A stretch of 20,594 nt of DNA, taken from contig JACQRQ010000260.1 of the NCBI GenBank assembly GCA_016206405.1, positions 1 to 20,594 on the forward strand, written 5' to 3'. The translations under genes and the position numbers were made by a program. Within the stretch, counting starts at the first letter, position 1. The number at the start of each line of letters is the position of its first letter. The notes below the pieces were generated by a model that was not told where the DNA came from, ran no database searches, and saw nothing but the letters and a program-made list of their open reading frames with translations. This DNA is from Elusimicrobiota bacterium (GTDB lineage: Bacteria; Elusimicrobiota; Elusimicrobia; O2-12-FULL-59-9). This document shows, piece by piece, positions 1 to 5,567 of the stretch.

Positions 1-148
1 AACAACTTTACAGCATACAGACGTCGCGTCGCCAACTGTTGCGGTGTTCCAGGGGGTCTCATGCCCCACAGGATAGCTAAACTGGACGAGTTTTTCCATT
101 ACTTATGCAAAGGTCAATAGCCCCTTCGACCGCTATCCATCCGCCTGC
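1..148. other. Left-edge segment with no assignable gene
   Basis: Frame 1 of the plus strand is open from the window edge to a TAG at 118-120. It could be the last 39 codons of an upstream gene, but the peptide has no motif I recognise. The frame of the next gene is open from codon 77 onward without a convincing start before the GTG at 149. No promoter or terminator is evident. Base composition resembles the following 1 kb and not the GC-rich remainder. Confidence 0.2.
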
Positions 149-385
149 GTGTCAAGCTACCGGGATGAAACGGCAAGGAGACAGCTCTTAACCACGGGGG
201 CGTTTTATGTCCGGTCGCGGAGGAAGCCAGAATCAGTGGCTGTCGAAACACTGGAGGATCTCGAAGATTTAATCGACATGGCCGCAGACCAATGGCTGCA
301 GTACCGGAGCCGCCGCGATGCCGTCGGCACCACCTCCATAGAGACTTCTCGAAAACGATTTGACGCAGAAGGAATTGATTTATGA
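149..385 (+). CDS. Small hypothetical protein; possible C-terminal remnant of an AlbA_2-like domain protein
   Basis: This is a 78-residue reading frame that starts at GTG. Its TGA overlaps the ATG of the next gene by 4 nt (ATGA at 382-385), which supports translation and coupling. I do not recognise a firm family. The stretch around residues 18-45, with GAFYVRSR followed by an acidic helix, loosely resembles the final strand and helix of AlbA_2 (Schlafen-type) domains; this is only an impression from the residues. The frame stays open for about 24 codons upstream of the GTG with no ATG or good ribosome binding site, so the gene may be a 5'-truncated remnant of a longer one. GC content and codon choice are lower-GC than genes right of 1495, hinting at acquired DNA. 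Confidence 0.4.
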   Translation: MSSYRDETARRQLLTTGAFYVRSRRKPESVAVETLEDLEDLIDMAADQWLQYRSRRDAVGTTSIETSRKRFDAEGIDL

Positions 386-1101
386 GCGAACAAACCCTCG
401 TTAATAAATTAAAACAGCGTGGTCACTGGAAGGTCACAATAAATCCAACTGAATATACAGAGAACAGATTTGACTTCGCGGAACTCAAAGCGACCATAGA
501 GAAGTGTAGTGTTAGACTGCGCGGGTGGGACTATCCCCACATTGACCATCAAAATACCTACAATCGTTCTGGTTATATAGAGTCTTATTGCGAGTTTGGT
601 TATCACATTGAATACTGGCGCCTATATCGAAGTGGGAAGTTTATTCACCTCTTTGGCATGAGAGAGGATGGCCGCGAAGATTCCGTCGTCGTGGATCGTT
701 TCAGGTGGTATGCGGGCAGAGAAACCCGTCCACAAGATTTACGTGGACTATCGATTCTCTCCAGCATCTACTCGCTGACTGAGATATTTGAATTTGGAAT
801 TCGAATGGGCAAGCATGGGGTTTTGAATTCCGGGGCACATATCGCGGTTGAGCTTTATGGGTTACGGAATCGGATGCTCTATTTTGAGGAAGTTGGCAGA
901 GATCTCCGACGGGCCTATATATGCCTGGACGACTATAAAAAGTTGGAGGCTGAATTCGGTTCGCCAGCACAACTGATTGAGACGGGACACGCCTTTGCCA
1001 TGAACTGGTTTATTGAAATTGCTCAGCAGTTCCAGTGGGATTCTCCACCAAAAGGCATTTTAACCGAAGAGCAAAAAAAATTCCTCGAACGAAGGATTTG
1101 A
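382..1101 (+). CDS. Conserved-looking hypothetical protein, 239 aa
   Basis: The protein is soluble, with no signal peptide or membrane segment. It is rich in aromatic and charged residues (for example RGWDYPHID near residue 48 and YHIEYWRLYRSGKFIHLF near 73-90). It looks like a folded alpha/beta protein, but I cannot name a domain. The ATG overlaps the stop of the preceding small gene by 4 nt, so the two are probably co-transcribed. Codons are noticeably more AT-rich than in the kinase gene that follows, and the gene ends 393 bp before the next one. This fits an accessory or horizontally acquired pair rather than part of the sigma-54 locus. Function unknown. Confidence 0.6.
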   Translation: MSEQTLVNKLKQRGHWKVTINPTEYTENRFDFAELKATIEKCSVRLRGWDYPHIDHQNTYNRSGYIESYCEFGYHIEYWRLYRSGKFIHLFGMREDGREDSVVVDRFRWYAGRETRPQDLRGLSILSSIYSLTEIFEFGIRMGKHGVLNSGAHIAVELYGLRNRMLYFEEVGRDLRRAYICLDDYKKLEAEFGSPAQLIETGHAFAMNWFIEIAQQFQWDSPPKGILTEEQKKFLERRI

Positions 1102-1277
1102 TCAAAACCATATCCGTCGATTCGGCGCCTGATTCTGTGCCTGGCTTGATATTCTGGGCATTTTGGACCAAGGAATTTTTACACTCCATGACTTTCAAGG
1201 GGGCCAGCCGCCGGGCTTACCCATTAAGAGAAAAACTTCAAAGACGCGGCGGGTGGCCCGGGGATGCCTGGAGAAAA

Positions 1278-1365
1278 CCCTGTCGGAGGACCGCTTTGGC
1301 ATGCAGCGAGTCCGAGACAGGGAGGGGCGCTCTCGGAGGCGACCCCGTTTTTCGGAAGGCGCCCC
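1278..1365. repeat. Two adjacent hairpins (inverted repeats)
   Basis: Hairpin 1 spans 1278-1322. CCCTGTC (1278-1284) pairs with GACAGGG (1316-1322). After a small internal loop, GGAC and CGCT pair with GTCC and AGCG around a 9-nt loop. Hairpin 2 spans 1324-1365: GGGGCGC (1324-1330) pairs with GCGCCCC (1359-1365), with a nested CCG-TTTTT-CGG. GACAGG recurs at 1368-1373 and could compete for the 5' arm of hairpin 1. The stems are read directly from the sequence; whether the element is transcribed is unknown. Confidence 0.45.
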
Positions 1366-1461
1366 GGGACAGGCCCTGACGCTTTAAGAAATTGAGGACA
1401 CCTTCAGCAAACCCGGCGGCCAGCCCCCGTTTAAAGGGACGCTCCGCTACCCCGCGGGGCG

Positions 1462-1490
1462 TTTCGCAGCGAAGCAAAAAATTCTATATT
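1462..1490 (+). promoter_or_regulatory. Possible sigma-70-type promoter for the kinase-activator pair
   Basis: An AT-rich patch directly before the kinase gene contains TATATT (1485-1490), a reasonable -10 element. The best -35 position, 17 bp upstream, is only TTTCGC, a poor match. Transcription would start near 1497, which would favour the in-frame ATG at 1513 over the one at 1495. Confidence 0.25.
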
Positions 1491-1494
1491 AATA

Positions 1495-3021
1495 ATGGGA
1501 AACGCGATCCTAATGAAAATTAAGCTCAACAGCCGGCGGCCCGTCAAGCCCCGCCGCGTCAAAGCCTCCGGCCCCCATCCCTTGATCAAGGAGGTGGCCA
1601 AAAAATACCTGGAAATTTCGGAGTCCATTCTGGTGGCCATCGACGTGCGTCAAAGAGTCATCCTCATCAACCGCAAGGGCTGCGACATCCTGGGAGTCCC
1701 CAAAGAGGAGATCATCGGGCAAAATTGGTTCAATAATTTTGTCCCGCAAAGAATCCGCGAGGAAGCCAGGAGCGTATTCCAGAAGCTGGTCGCCGGCTCC
1801 TCCGGGCCGGCCGAATATTTTGAAAACTCCGTTTTGACGCGCGACGGCCAGGAAAAGCTCATCGCCTGGCACAACACCGTGCTCCGCCGCCCCAACGGCA
1901 AAGTCTCGGCGACCCTGAGCTCCGGCGACGACGTCACGTCTTTGCGCACCACGGAACGCAAGGCGATGGCCTTCTACCAAGCGTTTCGCAACTCCAACGA
2001 CTTCATGTTTTTCACCGACCGCAACGCCGTGCTTCAAGACGTCAACAACGCCTTTACCCGGCGCTTCGGCTATTCGCGGGAAGAAGCCATCGGAAACACG
2101 CCCCGCCTGGTGCGCTCCTTGAGAACCTCCCGCGAGCTCTATGTCCGCATGTGGCGCGATATCCTTGATCCGGCCAAGGGATTTTGGCGCGGCCGCGTCG
2201 TCAACCAGACCAAGGGCGGCGAGGAAGTTCCCGTCATCCTCTCGATCACGGCCGTGCGCGACGAAAAGGGAAAGATTCTCGGCTTCGTCTCCAGCGCCGT
2301 CGACATATCGGAGCAGGAGGACCTGCACCGGCGGCTGGCCGAGAGCGAGTCTTTGGCGGCCATCGGATCGATGGCGGCCGTCGTCGCCCACGAGATCCGC
2401 AATCCTCTCGGCTCCATCGTGACGGCGGCCAGTTCCATCGCCCGCGACGATTTGAGCGCGGAGGACCGCCGCACTCTCTTGACCGTGCTGCGAAACGAAA
2501 GCCAGCGCCTGAACAAGACCCTGCAGGATTTTCTCCAATATGCCCGCCCCCGGCAGCCCAAACGGGAACAGGCCGACCTGAACCAAACGGTGGACGAAAT
2601 TTTAAGCGCCATCAAGGCGGATAAGAGGCTTCTTGGCAACGTGACGCTGGAAGAGGCGTTGGATAAAAATCTCCCCCCTTTTCCTTTCGACAAAGACCAA
2701 CTGCAGCAAGTGCTTTGGAACATCATCTTAAACGCGCTGGAGGCCATGGGAAAAAAGGGGCGGCTCAAATTGACGACGGCCTCCGAAAACAAGCAGGCGG
2801 TCATCCATATCGACGACACCGGCCCCGGCATCCCCGTGGAGTCCCTCAAGAAGATTTTTCAGCCTTTTCACACCACAAAAAAGCAGGGCACGGGCCTGGG
2901 GCTTTCCATCGCCCAACGCATCGTTATGGCCCACCAGGGCCAGTTGCTGGTTGAAAGCCAGCCGGGCCGCGGCAGCCGCTTTTCTATTCTGTTGCCGCTG
3001 CGCGGGGAGCCCGCCTTATGA
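1495..3021 (+). CDS. PAS-PAS sensor histidine kinase, NtrB-like
   Basis: This cytosolic sensor kinase should autophosphorylate and pass phosphate to the NtrC-type regulator encoded next. It has 508 residues and no membrane segment. Two PAS domains lie at about 35-155 and 160-280. HisKA follows, with the H-box AHEIRNPLGS and phospho-acceptor His299, and then HATPase_c with the N box (NIILNALEAM), G1 (DDTGPGIP), F box (IFQPFHTTK) and G2 (GTGLGLSIA). This domain order is that of NtrB-class kinases. The gene's last 4 nt overlap the regulator's ATG. Neither start has a strong ribosome binding site: ATG 1495 has none, and ATG 1513 (six codons later) has a weak GGGA about 12 nt upstream, so the true start may be 1513. 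The signal is unknown; soluble PAS domains suggest a redox, oxygen or metabolite cue. Confidence 0.93.
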   Translation: MGNAILMKIKLNSRRPVKPRRVKASGPHPLIKEVAKKYLEISESILVAIDVRQRVILINRKGCDILGVPKEEIIGQNWFNNFVPQRIREEARSVFQKLVAGSSGPAEYFENSVLTRDGQEKLIAWHNTVLRRPNGKVSATLSSGDDVTSLRTTERKAMAFYQAFRNSNDFMFFTDRNAVLQDVNNAFTRRFGYSREEAIGNTPRLVRSLRTSRELYVRMWRDILDPAKGFWRGRVVNQTKGGEEVPVILSITAVRDEKGKILGFVSSAVDISEQEDLHRRLAESESLAAIGSMAAVVAHEIRNPLGSIVTAASSIARDDLSAEDRRTLLTVLRNESQRLNKTLQDFLQYARPRQPKREQADLNQTVDEILSAIKADKRLLGNVTLEEALDKNLPPFPFDKDQLQQVLWNIILNALEAMGKKGRLKLTTASENKQAVIHIDDTGPGIPVESLKKIFQPFHTTKKQGTGLGLSIAQRIVMAHQGQLLVESQPGRGSRFSILLPLRGEPAL

Positions 3022-4376
3022 ACTCCAAAAACTCGGCGCTTTTGGTGGAGGACGACGACTCGATGCGAACCGTGCTGTCGCTCGACTTAAAACGCCTCGG
3101 CTTGGAGGTGACCGCGGTCAGCGGCGGCCGGGAAGCCATTTCCGCCATGCGCGCGCGCGGCTTCGACCTGGTGGTCACCGATCTTCTGATGGAAAAGGTG
3201 GACGGCTTCCAGGTGCTTGAAAACGCCCGCCGCCAGCTTCCGGAGGCGCAGGTCATCGTCATCACCGGCCATGGCTCCATCGATTCCGCCGTGCGCGCCA
3301 TGAAGTCCGGAGCCTTCGACTACATCACCAAGCCCGTGGAGCCGGAAGTTTTGGGAATCGCCGTCGGCAAGGCGATGGAGCGCAAACGCCTGCTGGGGGA
3401 AATCGAGCATCTGCGCGCCCAAGTTCGAGGGAAATTCAGTTTTGAAAGCATCATTTACGCCAGCCCGGCTTTTGACCGGGTTCTGGAGCTCGTGCGCAAG
3501 GTGGCGGCCACCCACGCCTCCGTCTTGATCGAGGGGGAATCCGGAGTCGGCAAGGAGCTCATCGCGCGCGCCATCCACACCTCCAGCCCCCGCCGCAACC
3601 ATCCCTTTGTCGCCATCAACTGCGGAGCGCTGCCGGAGGGGCTTCTGGAGAGCGAGCTTTTCGGCCACGCCCGCGGCTCCTTCACCGGCGCCGTGGCCAA
3701 TAAGCGCGGCCTTTTTGAGGAGGCCCACGACGGCACCTTGTTCTTGGACGAAATCGGCGAGATGGCGCCGGCCTTGCAGGTCAAGCTTTTGCGCGCCCTG
3801 CAGCAAGGCGAAGTCCGGCGCGTCGGCGAAAACCGCAATATCAAGGTCAACGCGCGCATCATCGCCGCCAGCAACCGCGATCTGAAGGCCGCGGTCGATA
3901 AAGGCTCTTTTCGCGACGATCTTTACTACCGCCTGAAGGTTTTTCCCATCGTGATTCCGCCCTTGCGGGACCGCCGGGAAGATATCTTGCCTTTGGCGGA
4001 AAATTTTTTAAAGCGGGCCAGAGAAAAACACAGCGGCAAAGCTCTTCGATTTTCTCCGCCGGCCGCTCAAGCGCTCATTCGCTACCGCTGGGCGGGCAAC
4101 GTGCGGGAGTTGGAGCACGCCGTGGAACGCGCGGTCATCCTTTGCTCCGGCGACGTGGTCCAGCTCGAAGACCTTCCGCCGGAGGTGCAGGCCGACGATC
4201 TCCGTCCAGCTCCGGCCCATACCCTGGAAGCGATTGAAAAACAGCACATCCTCAGAGTCCTGGATGCCTGCGGCGGGGCCGCTTCCAAAGCGGCAAAAAG
4301 CCTCGGCATCAGCCGGGACGTCCTCCTCAAAAAACTCAATAAATTCAGGGCAAAAACACCCGTCCAAGACCGCTGA
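3018..4376 (+). CDS. Sigma-54-dependent response regulator, NtrC family
   Basis: The product is an activator ATPase that remodels sigma-54 RNA polymerase. It has 452 residues. The receiver domain (about 5-120) has the acidic pocket ED and phospho-acceptor Asp55 (TDLLM), plus the TKP lysine. The AAA+ domain (about 140-370) has Walker A GESGVGKE (173-180), the sigma-54 contact loop GSFTGA (220-225, where GAFTGA is the usual form), and Walker B GTLFLDEIGEM (239-249). A Fis-type helix-turn-helix sits at the C-terminus (about 405-445, SKAAKSLGISRDVL). All ATPase motifs are intact. The start overlaps the kinase stop by 4 nt (ATGA), indicating translational coupling as a cognate pair. Three good -24/-12 promoters within 1.2 kb downstream are its obvious candidate targets; that link is inference. 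Confidence 0.95.
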   Translation: MNSKNSALLVEDDDSMRTVLSLDLKRLGLEVTAVSGGREAISAMRARGFDLVVTDLLMEKVDGFQVLENARRQLPEAQVIVITGHGSIDSAVRAMKSGAFDYITKPVEPEVLGIAVGKAMERKRLLGEIEHLRAQVRGKFSFESIIYASPAFDRVLELVRKVAATHASVLIEGESGVGKELIARAIHTSSPRRNHPFVAINCGALPEGLLESELFGHARGSFTGAVANKRGLFEEAHDGTLFLDEIGEMAPALQVKLLRALQQGEVRRVGENRNIKVNARIIAASNRDLKAAVDKGSFRDDLYYRLKVFPIVIPPLRDRREDILPLAENFLKRAREKHSGKALRFSPPAAQALIRYRWAGNVRELEHAVERAVILCSGDVVQLEDLPPEVQADDLRPAPAHTLEAIEKQHILRVLDACGGAASKAAKSLGISRDVLLKKLNKFRAKTPVQDR

Positions 4377-4426
4377 AAGACGTCCCCCCTAAGCAGCCGC
4401 GCAGCCGCATGGGCGCGCGCGATGCT

Positions 4427-4442
4427 TGGCCATTTTGTTGCA
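4427..4442 (+). promoter_or_regulatory. Sigma-54 (-24/-12) promoter upstream of the response regulator gene
   Basis: The sequence TGGCCATTTTGTTGCA matches the sigma-54 consensus: TGGC, then exact 7-nt spacing, then TTGC (GG at 4428-4429, GC at 4440-4441, 10 nt between). The predicted start is near 4453, leaving a leader of about 110 nt before the ATG at 4564. It lies just after the NtrC-type gene, consistent with control by that activator. Confidence 0.8.
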
Positions 4443-4459
4443 AATACTATTGAATGACG

Positions 4460-4507
4460 CCCGACCCTCGACCACTCGAACACTCGACCACTTGACCACT
4501 CAACAAG
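4460..4507. repeat. 8-bp tandem repeat (about 5-6 units of TCGACCAC)
   Basis: Consecutive octamers read CCGACCC(preceded by C), TCGACCAC, TCGAACAC, TCGACCAC, TTGACCAC, TCAACAAG. The central four units (4468-4499) differ from the consensus at no more than one position each. The array lies just downstream of the predicted sigma-54 start, inside the leader of the receiver gene. An 8-bp period does not fit coding sequence. It may be a microsatellite or protein-binding array. Confidence 0.6.
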
Positions 4508-4533
4508 CGGTCCACGGTTGGAGTTGCGGGGGT

Positions 4534-4553
4534 GGAATTTTCGGGCTAATTCC
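4534..4553. promoter_or_regulatory. Inverted repeat in the leader of the receiver gene
   Basis: GGAATT (4534-4539) and AATTCC (4548-4553) form a perfect 6-bp dyad around an 8-nt centre, ending 10 nt before the ATG at 4564. It could be an operator or a small RNA hairpin close to the start codon, where no Shine-Dalgarno sequence is visible. Function not shown. Confidence 0.3.
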
Positions 4554-4563
4554 AATCGTTGTT

Positions 4564-4923
4564 ATGAATATTTTATTGGTGGATGACGACGAAGCCACTT
4601 TGGTGACGATGGGCATGTTCTTGTCGCAAAGGGGCTGCAAGGTCAAGACAGCCTCCGGGGGCGTGGAGGCGTTGAAGCTTCTGCGCGCGGCCTCCTTCGA
4701 CTGGCTCATCGTGGACGGCAATATGACGCCCATCAACGGCCTGATCGTCTCCGGAATCGCTCAAGAAATCCGGCCCGACATGAAAATTGTGATGATCAGC
4801 GGCACTTTCCAGGAGCGGGACATCGCGGGAACGCCGATTCTAAAGCTCTTCACCAAGCCGGTCGACGTCGAAGCTCTGCTGGCGTACTTGCGCCTTCCGG
4901 CTCCACGACCTCACCTACTTTGA
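4564..4923 (+). CDS. Single-domain response regulator (CheY-like receiver)
   Basis: The 119-residue protein is a lone receiver domain with no output domain. It has the acidic triplet DDD at 7-9, phospho-acceptor Asp51 (LIVDGNM), a MISG switch region and the conserved lysine in FTKP. It may act as a phosphate sink or partner for the adjacent kinase, or as a diffusible signal. The ATG at 4564 is chosen because the domain begins right there; longer upstream starts would translate the 8-bp repeat. No ribosome binding site is evident. Transcription probably starts from the sigma-54 promoter at 4427-4442. The 3' end overlaps the end of the convergent CBS gene by 9 bp, so no intrinsic terminator fits between them. 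Confidence 0.85.
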   Translation: MNILLVDDDEATLVTMGMFLSQRGCKVKTASGGVEALKLLRAASFDWLIVDGNMTPINGLIVSGIAQEIRPDMKIVMISGTFQERDIAGTPILKLFTKPVDVEALLAYLRLPAPRPHLL

Positions 4924-5469
4924 TATGGCGCGCGCCTCGCCCGGCCGTTTAAGCGGGGCGCCTTTTTTAAACCAACGGCTGAGCGCGCGCAACAAATCGA
5001 ACGGGGTGATCACCCCCACCAGCTTTTGACTCCTTGAATCCTTTACGAACAGGCGATGCACCCCCTTTCGGGCCATGGCGCGCGCCGCTTCGATCAGCGG
5101 GATGCCTTTGTCGATGACGTAAACCGCGGGGGTCATCCATTTCTGGACATGGTCGTCAGAGCTTACGGAATGAAAGCCTTTCTCTTGAGCGATGTTCTCC
5201 AAAGTGTCTCGCGCCTGCATTTTATCCTGCGGCGACGGGGCCTCCCGGACGGAAATGAATTCCCGTTCATAGCGGGCGATATCCGTTTTCGTGAGGACGC
5301 CGACGGGCTGGTCCAGGTAGTTCAGCACGGGCGCCCCGCTGATGCGGTTATCGAGCAGCACCGCGGCGGCATGCCGCATCGTATCGCCGACATGCAGGCT
5401 GATTAAGGTCTTCGACATGACTCCGGCCACTTTGGCCTCGCTTAAAGCCGCGCGTTCTGGATTCTTCAT
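4915..5469 (-). CDS. Tandem CBS-domain protein
   Basis: The 184-residue soluble protein is made almost entirely of two CBS motifs: about 17-70 (VMSKTLISL to VLTKTDIARY) and about 108-168 (WMTPAVYVI to LVGVITPFDLLRAL). CBS pairs form Bateman modules that usually bind adenine nucleotides (AMP, ADP, ATP, NAD, SAM) and act as energy or metabolite sensors. There is no catalytic domain, so the partner must be another protein. The ATG at 5469 is well supported by GGGGAGG (5476-5482) six bases upstream and by a sigma-54 promoter at 5502-5517, which would give a 22-nt leader. It is divergent from the CoA-transferase/GNAT gene, which may be a functional partner; that is inference. The 3' end overlaps the convergent receiver gene. 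Confidence 0.88.
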   Translation of the reverse strand: MKNPERAALSEAKVAGVMSKTLISLHVGDTMRHAAAVLLDNRISGAPVLNYLDQPVGVLTKTDIARYEREFISVREAPSPQDKMQARDTLENIAQEKGFHSVSSDDHVQKWMTPAVYVIDKGIPLIEAARAMARKGVHRLFVKDSRSQKLVGVITPFDLLRALSRWFKKGAPLKRPGEARAISK

Positions 5470-5475
5470 TTTCAG

Positions 5476-5482
5476 CCTCCCC
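5476..5482 (-). promoter_or_regulatory. Strong ribosome binding site of the CBS gene
   Basis: GGGGAGG on the minus strand lies 6 nt before the ATG at 5469 and fixes that start. Confidence 0.8.
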
Positions 5483-5501
5483 TGCGTCTTTCCATAATCT
5501 T

Positions 5502-5517
5502 TGCAACATTCATGCCA
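5502..5517 (-). promoter_or_regulatory. Sigma-54 promoter for the CBS-domain gene
   Basis: Read on the minus strand, the site is TGGCATGAATGTTGCA: TGGC, 7 nt, TTGC, the exact -24/-12 spacing. The predicted start is near 5491, 22 nt before the ATG at 5469, with a strong GGGGAGG ribosome binding site in between. This spacing makes the call convincing. Confidence 0.85.
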
Positions 5518-5537
5518 CCGGTCTTGACGGGCGCCGC

Positions 5538-5553
5538 TGGCAGAAATGTTGCC
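5538..5553 (+). promoter_or_regulatory. Sigma-54 promoter for the acetyl-CoA hydrolase/GNAT gene
   Basis: TGGCAGAAATGTTGCC has TGGC, 7 nt, TTGC with perfect -24/-12 spacing. It is the near mirror image of the minus-strand promoter at 5502-5517: 13 of 15 positions are identical when one is reverse-complemented. A 20-bp spacer (5518-5537) separates them. The predicted start is near 5563-5564, only about 4-5 nt before the ATG at 5568. Confidence 0.82.
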
Positions 5554-5567
5554 TCAAGTTGGATCGT

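Larger units (their letters stand above)
1102..1494. other. 393-bp gap without a credible gene; GC-rich structured element
   Basis: Short reading frames exist on both strands but none has a ribosome binding site or recognisable protein. The right part (about 1250-1475) is very GC-rich and dense in inverted repeats: the two hairpins listed separately, the 10-bp palindrome CCCCGCGGGG at 1450-1459, and TTCGC/GCGAA at 1463-1473. CCCGGGG near 1258-1264 can also pair with CCCCGGG at 1362-1368. It could be a genomic repeat element or a structured leader. No T-run follows any stem in the right orientation, so a simple terminator is not supported. Confidence 0.4.

Noticed and set aside
1253..1268. TGGC and TGC resembling a sigma-54 promoter in the gap before the kinase gene
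   Set aside because: TGGCCCGGGGATGC has the GG-GC spacing one base too short and lacks TTGC.
1035..1387. Short plus-strand frames after the hypothetical gene (1035-1379 and 1163-1387) and a minus-strand frame 1238-1477
   Set aside because: They overlap each other, have no ribosome binding site, and are Arg/Pro/Gly-rich as expected from translating GC-rich inverted repeats.
1510..2586. 358-codon open frame on the minus strand
   Set aside because: Lies wholly antisense to the well-supported histidine kinase gene; composition is the mirror of its GC-rich third positions and the peptide has no motif.
4377..4426. Rho-independent terminator after the NtrC-type gene
   Set aside because: GC-rich repeats (GCAGCCGC twice, a GCAT/ATGC dyad) are present but no stem is followed by a T-run.
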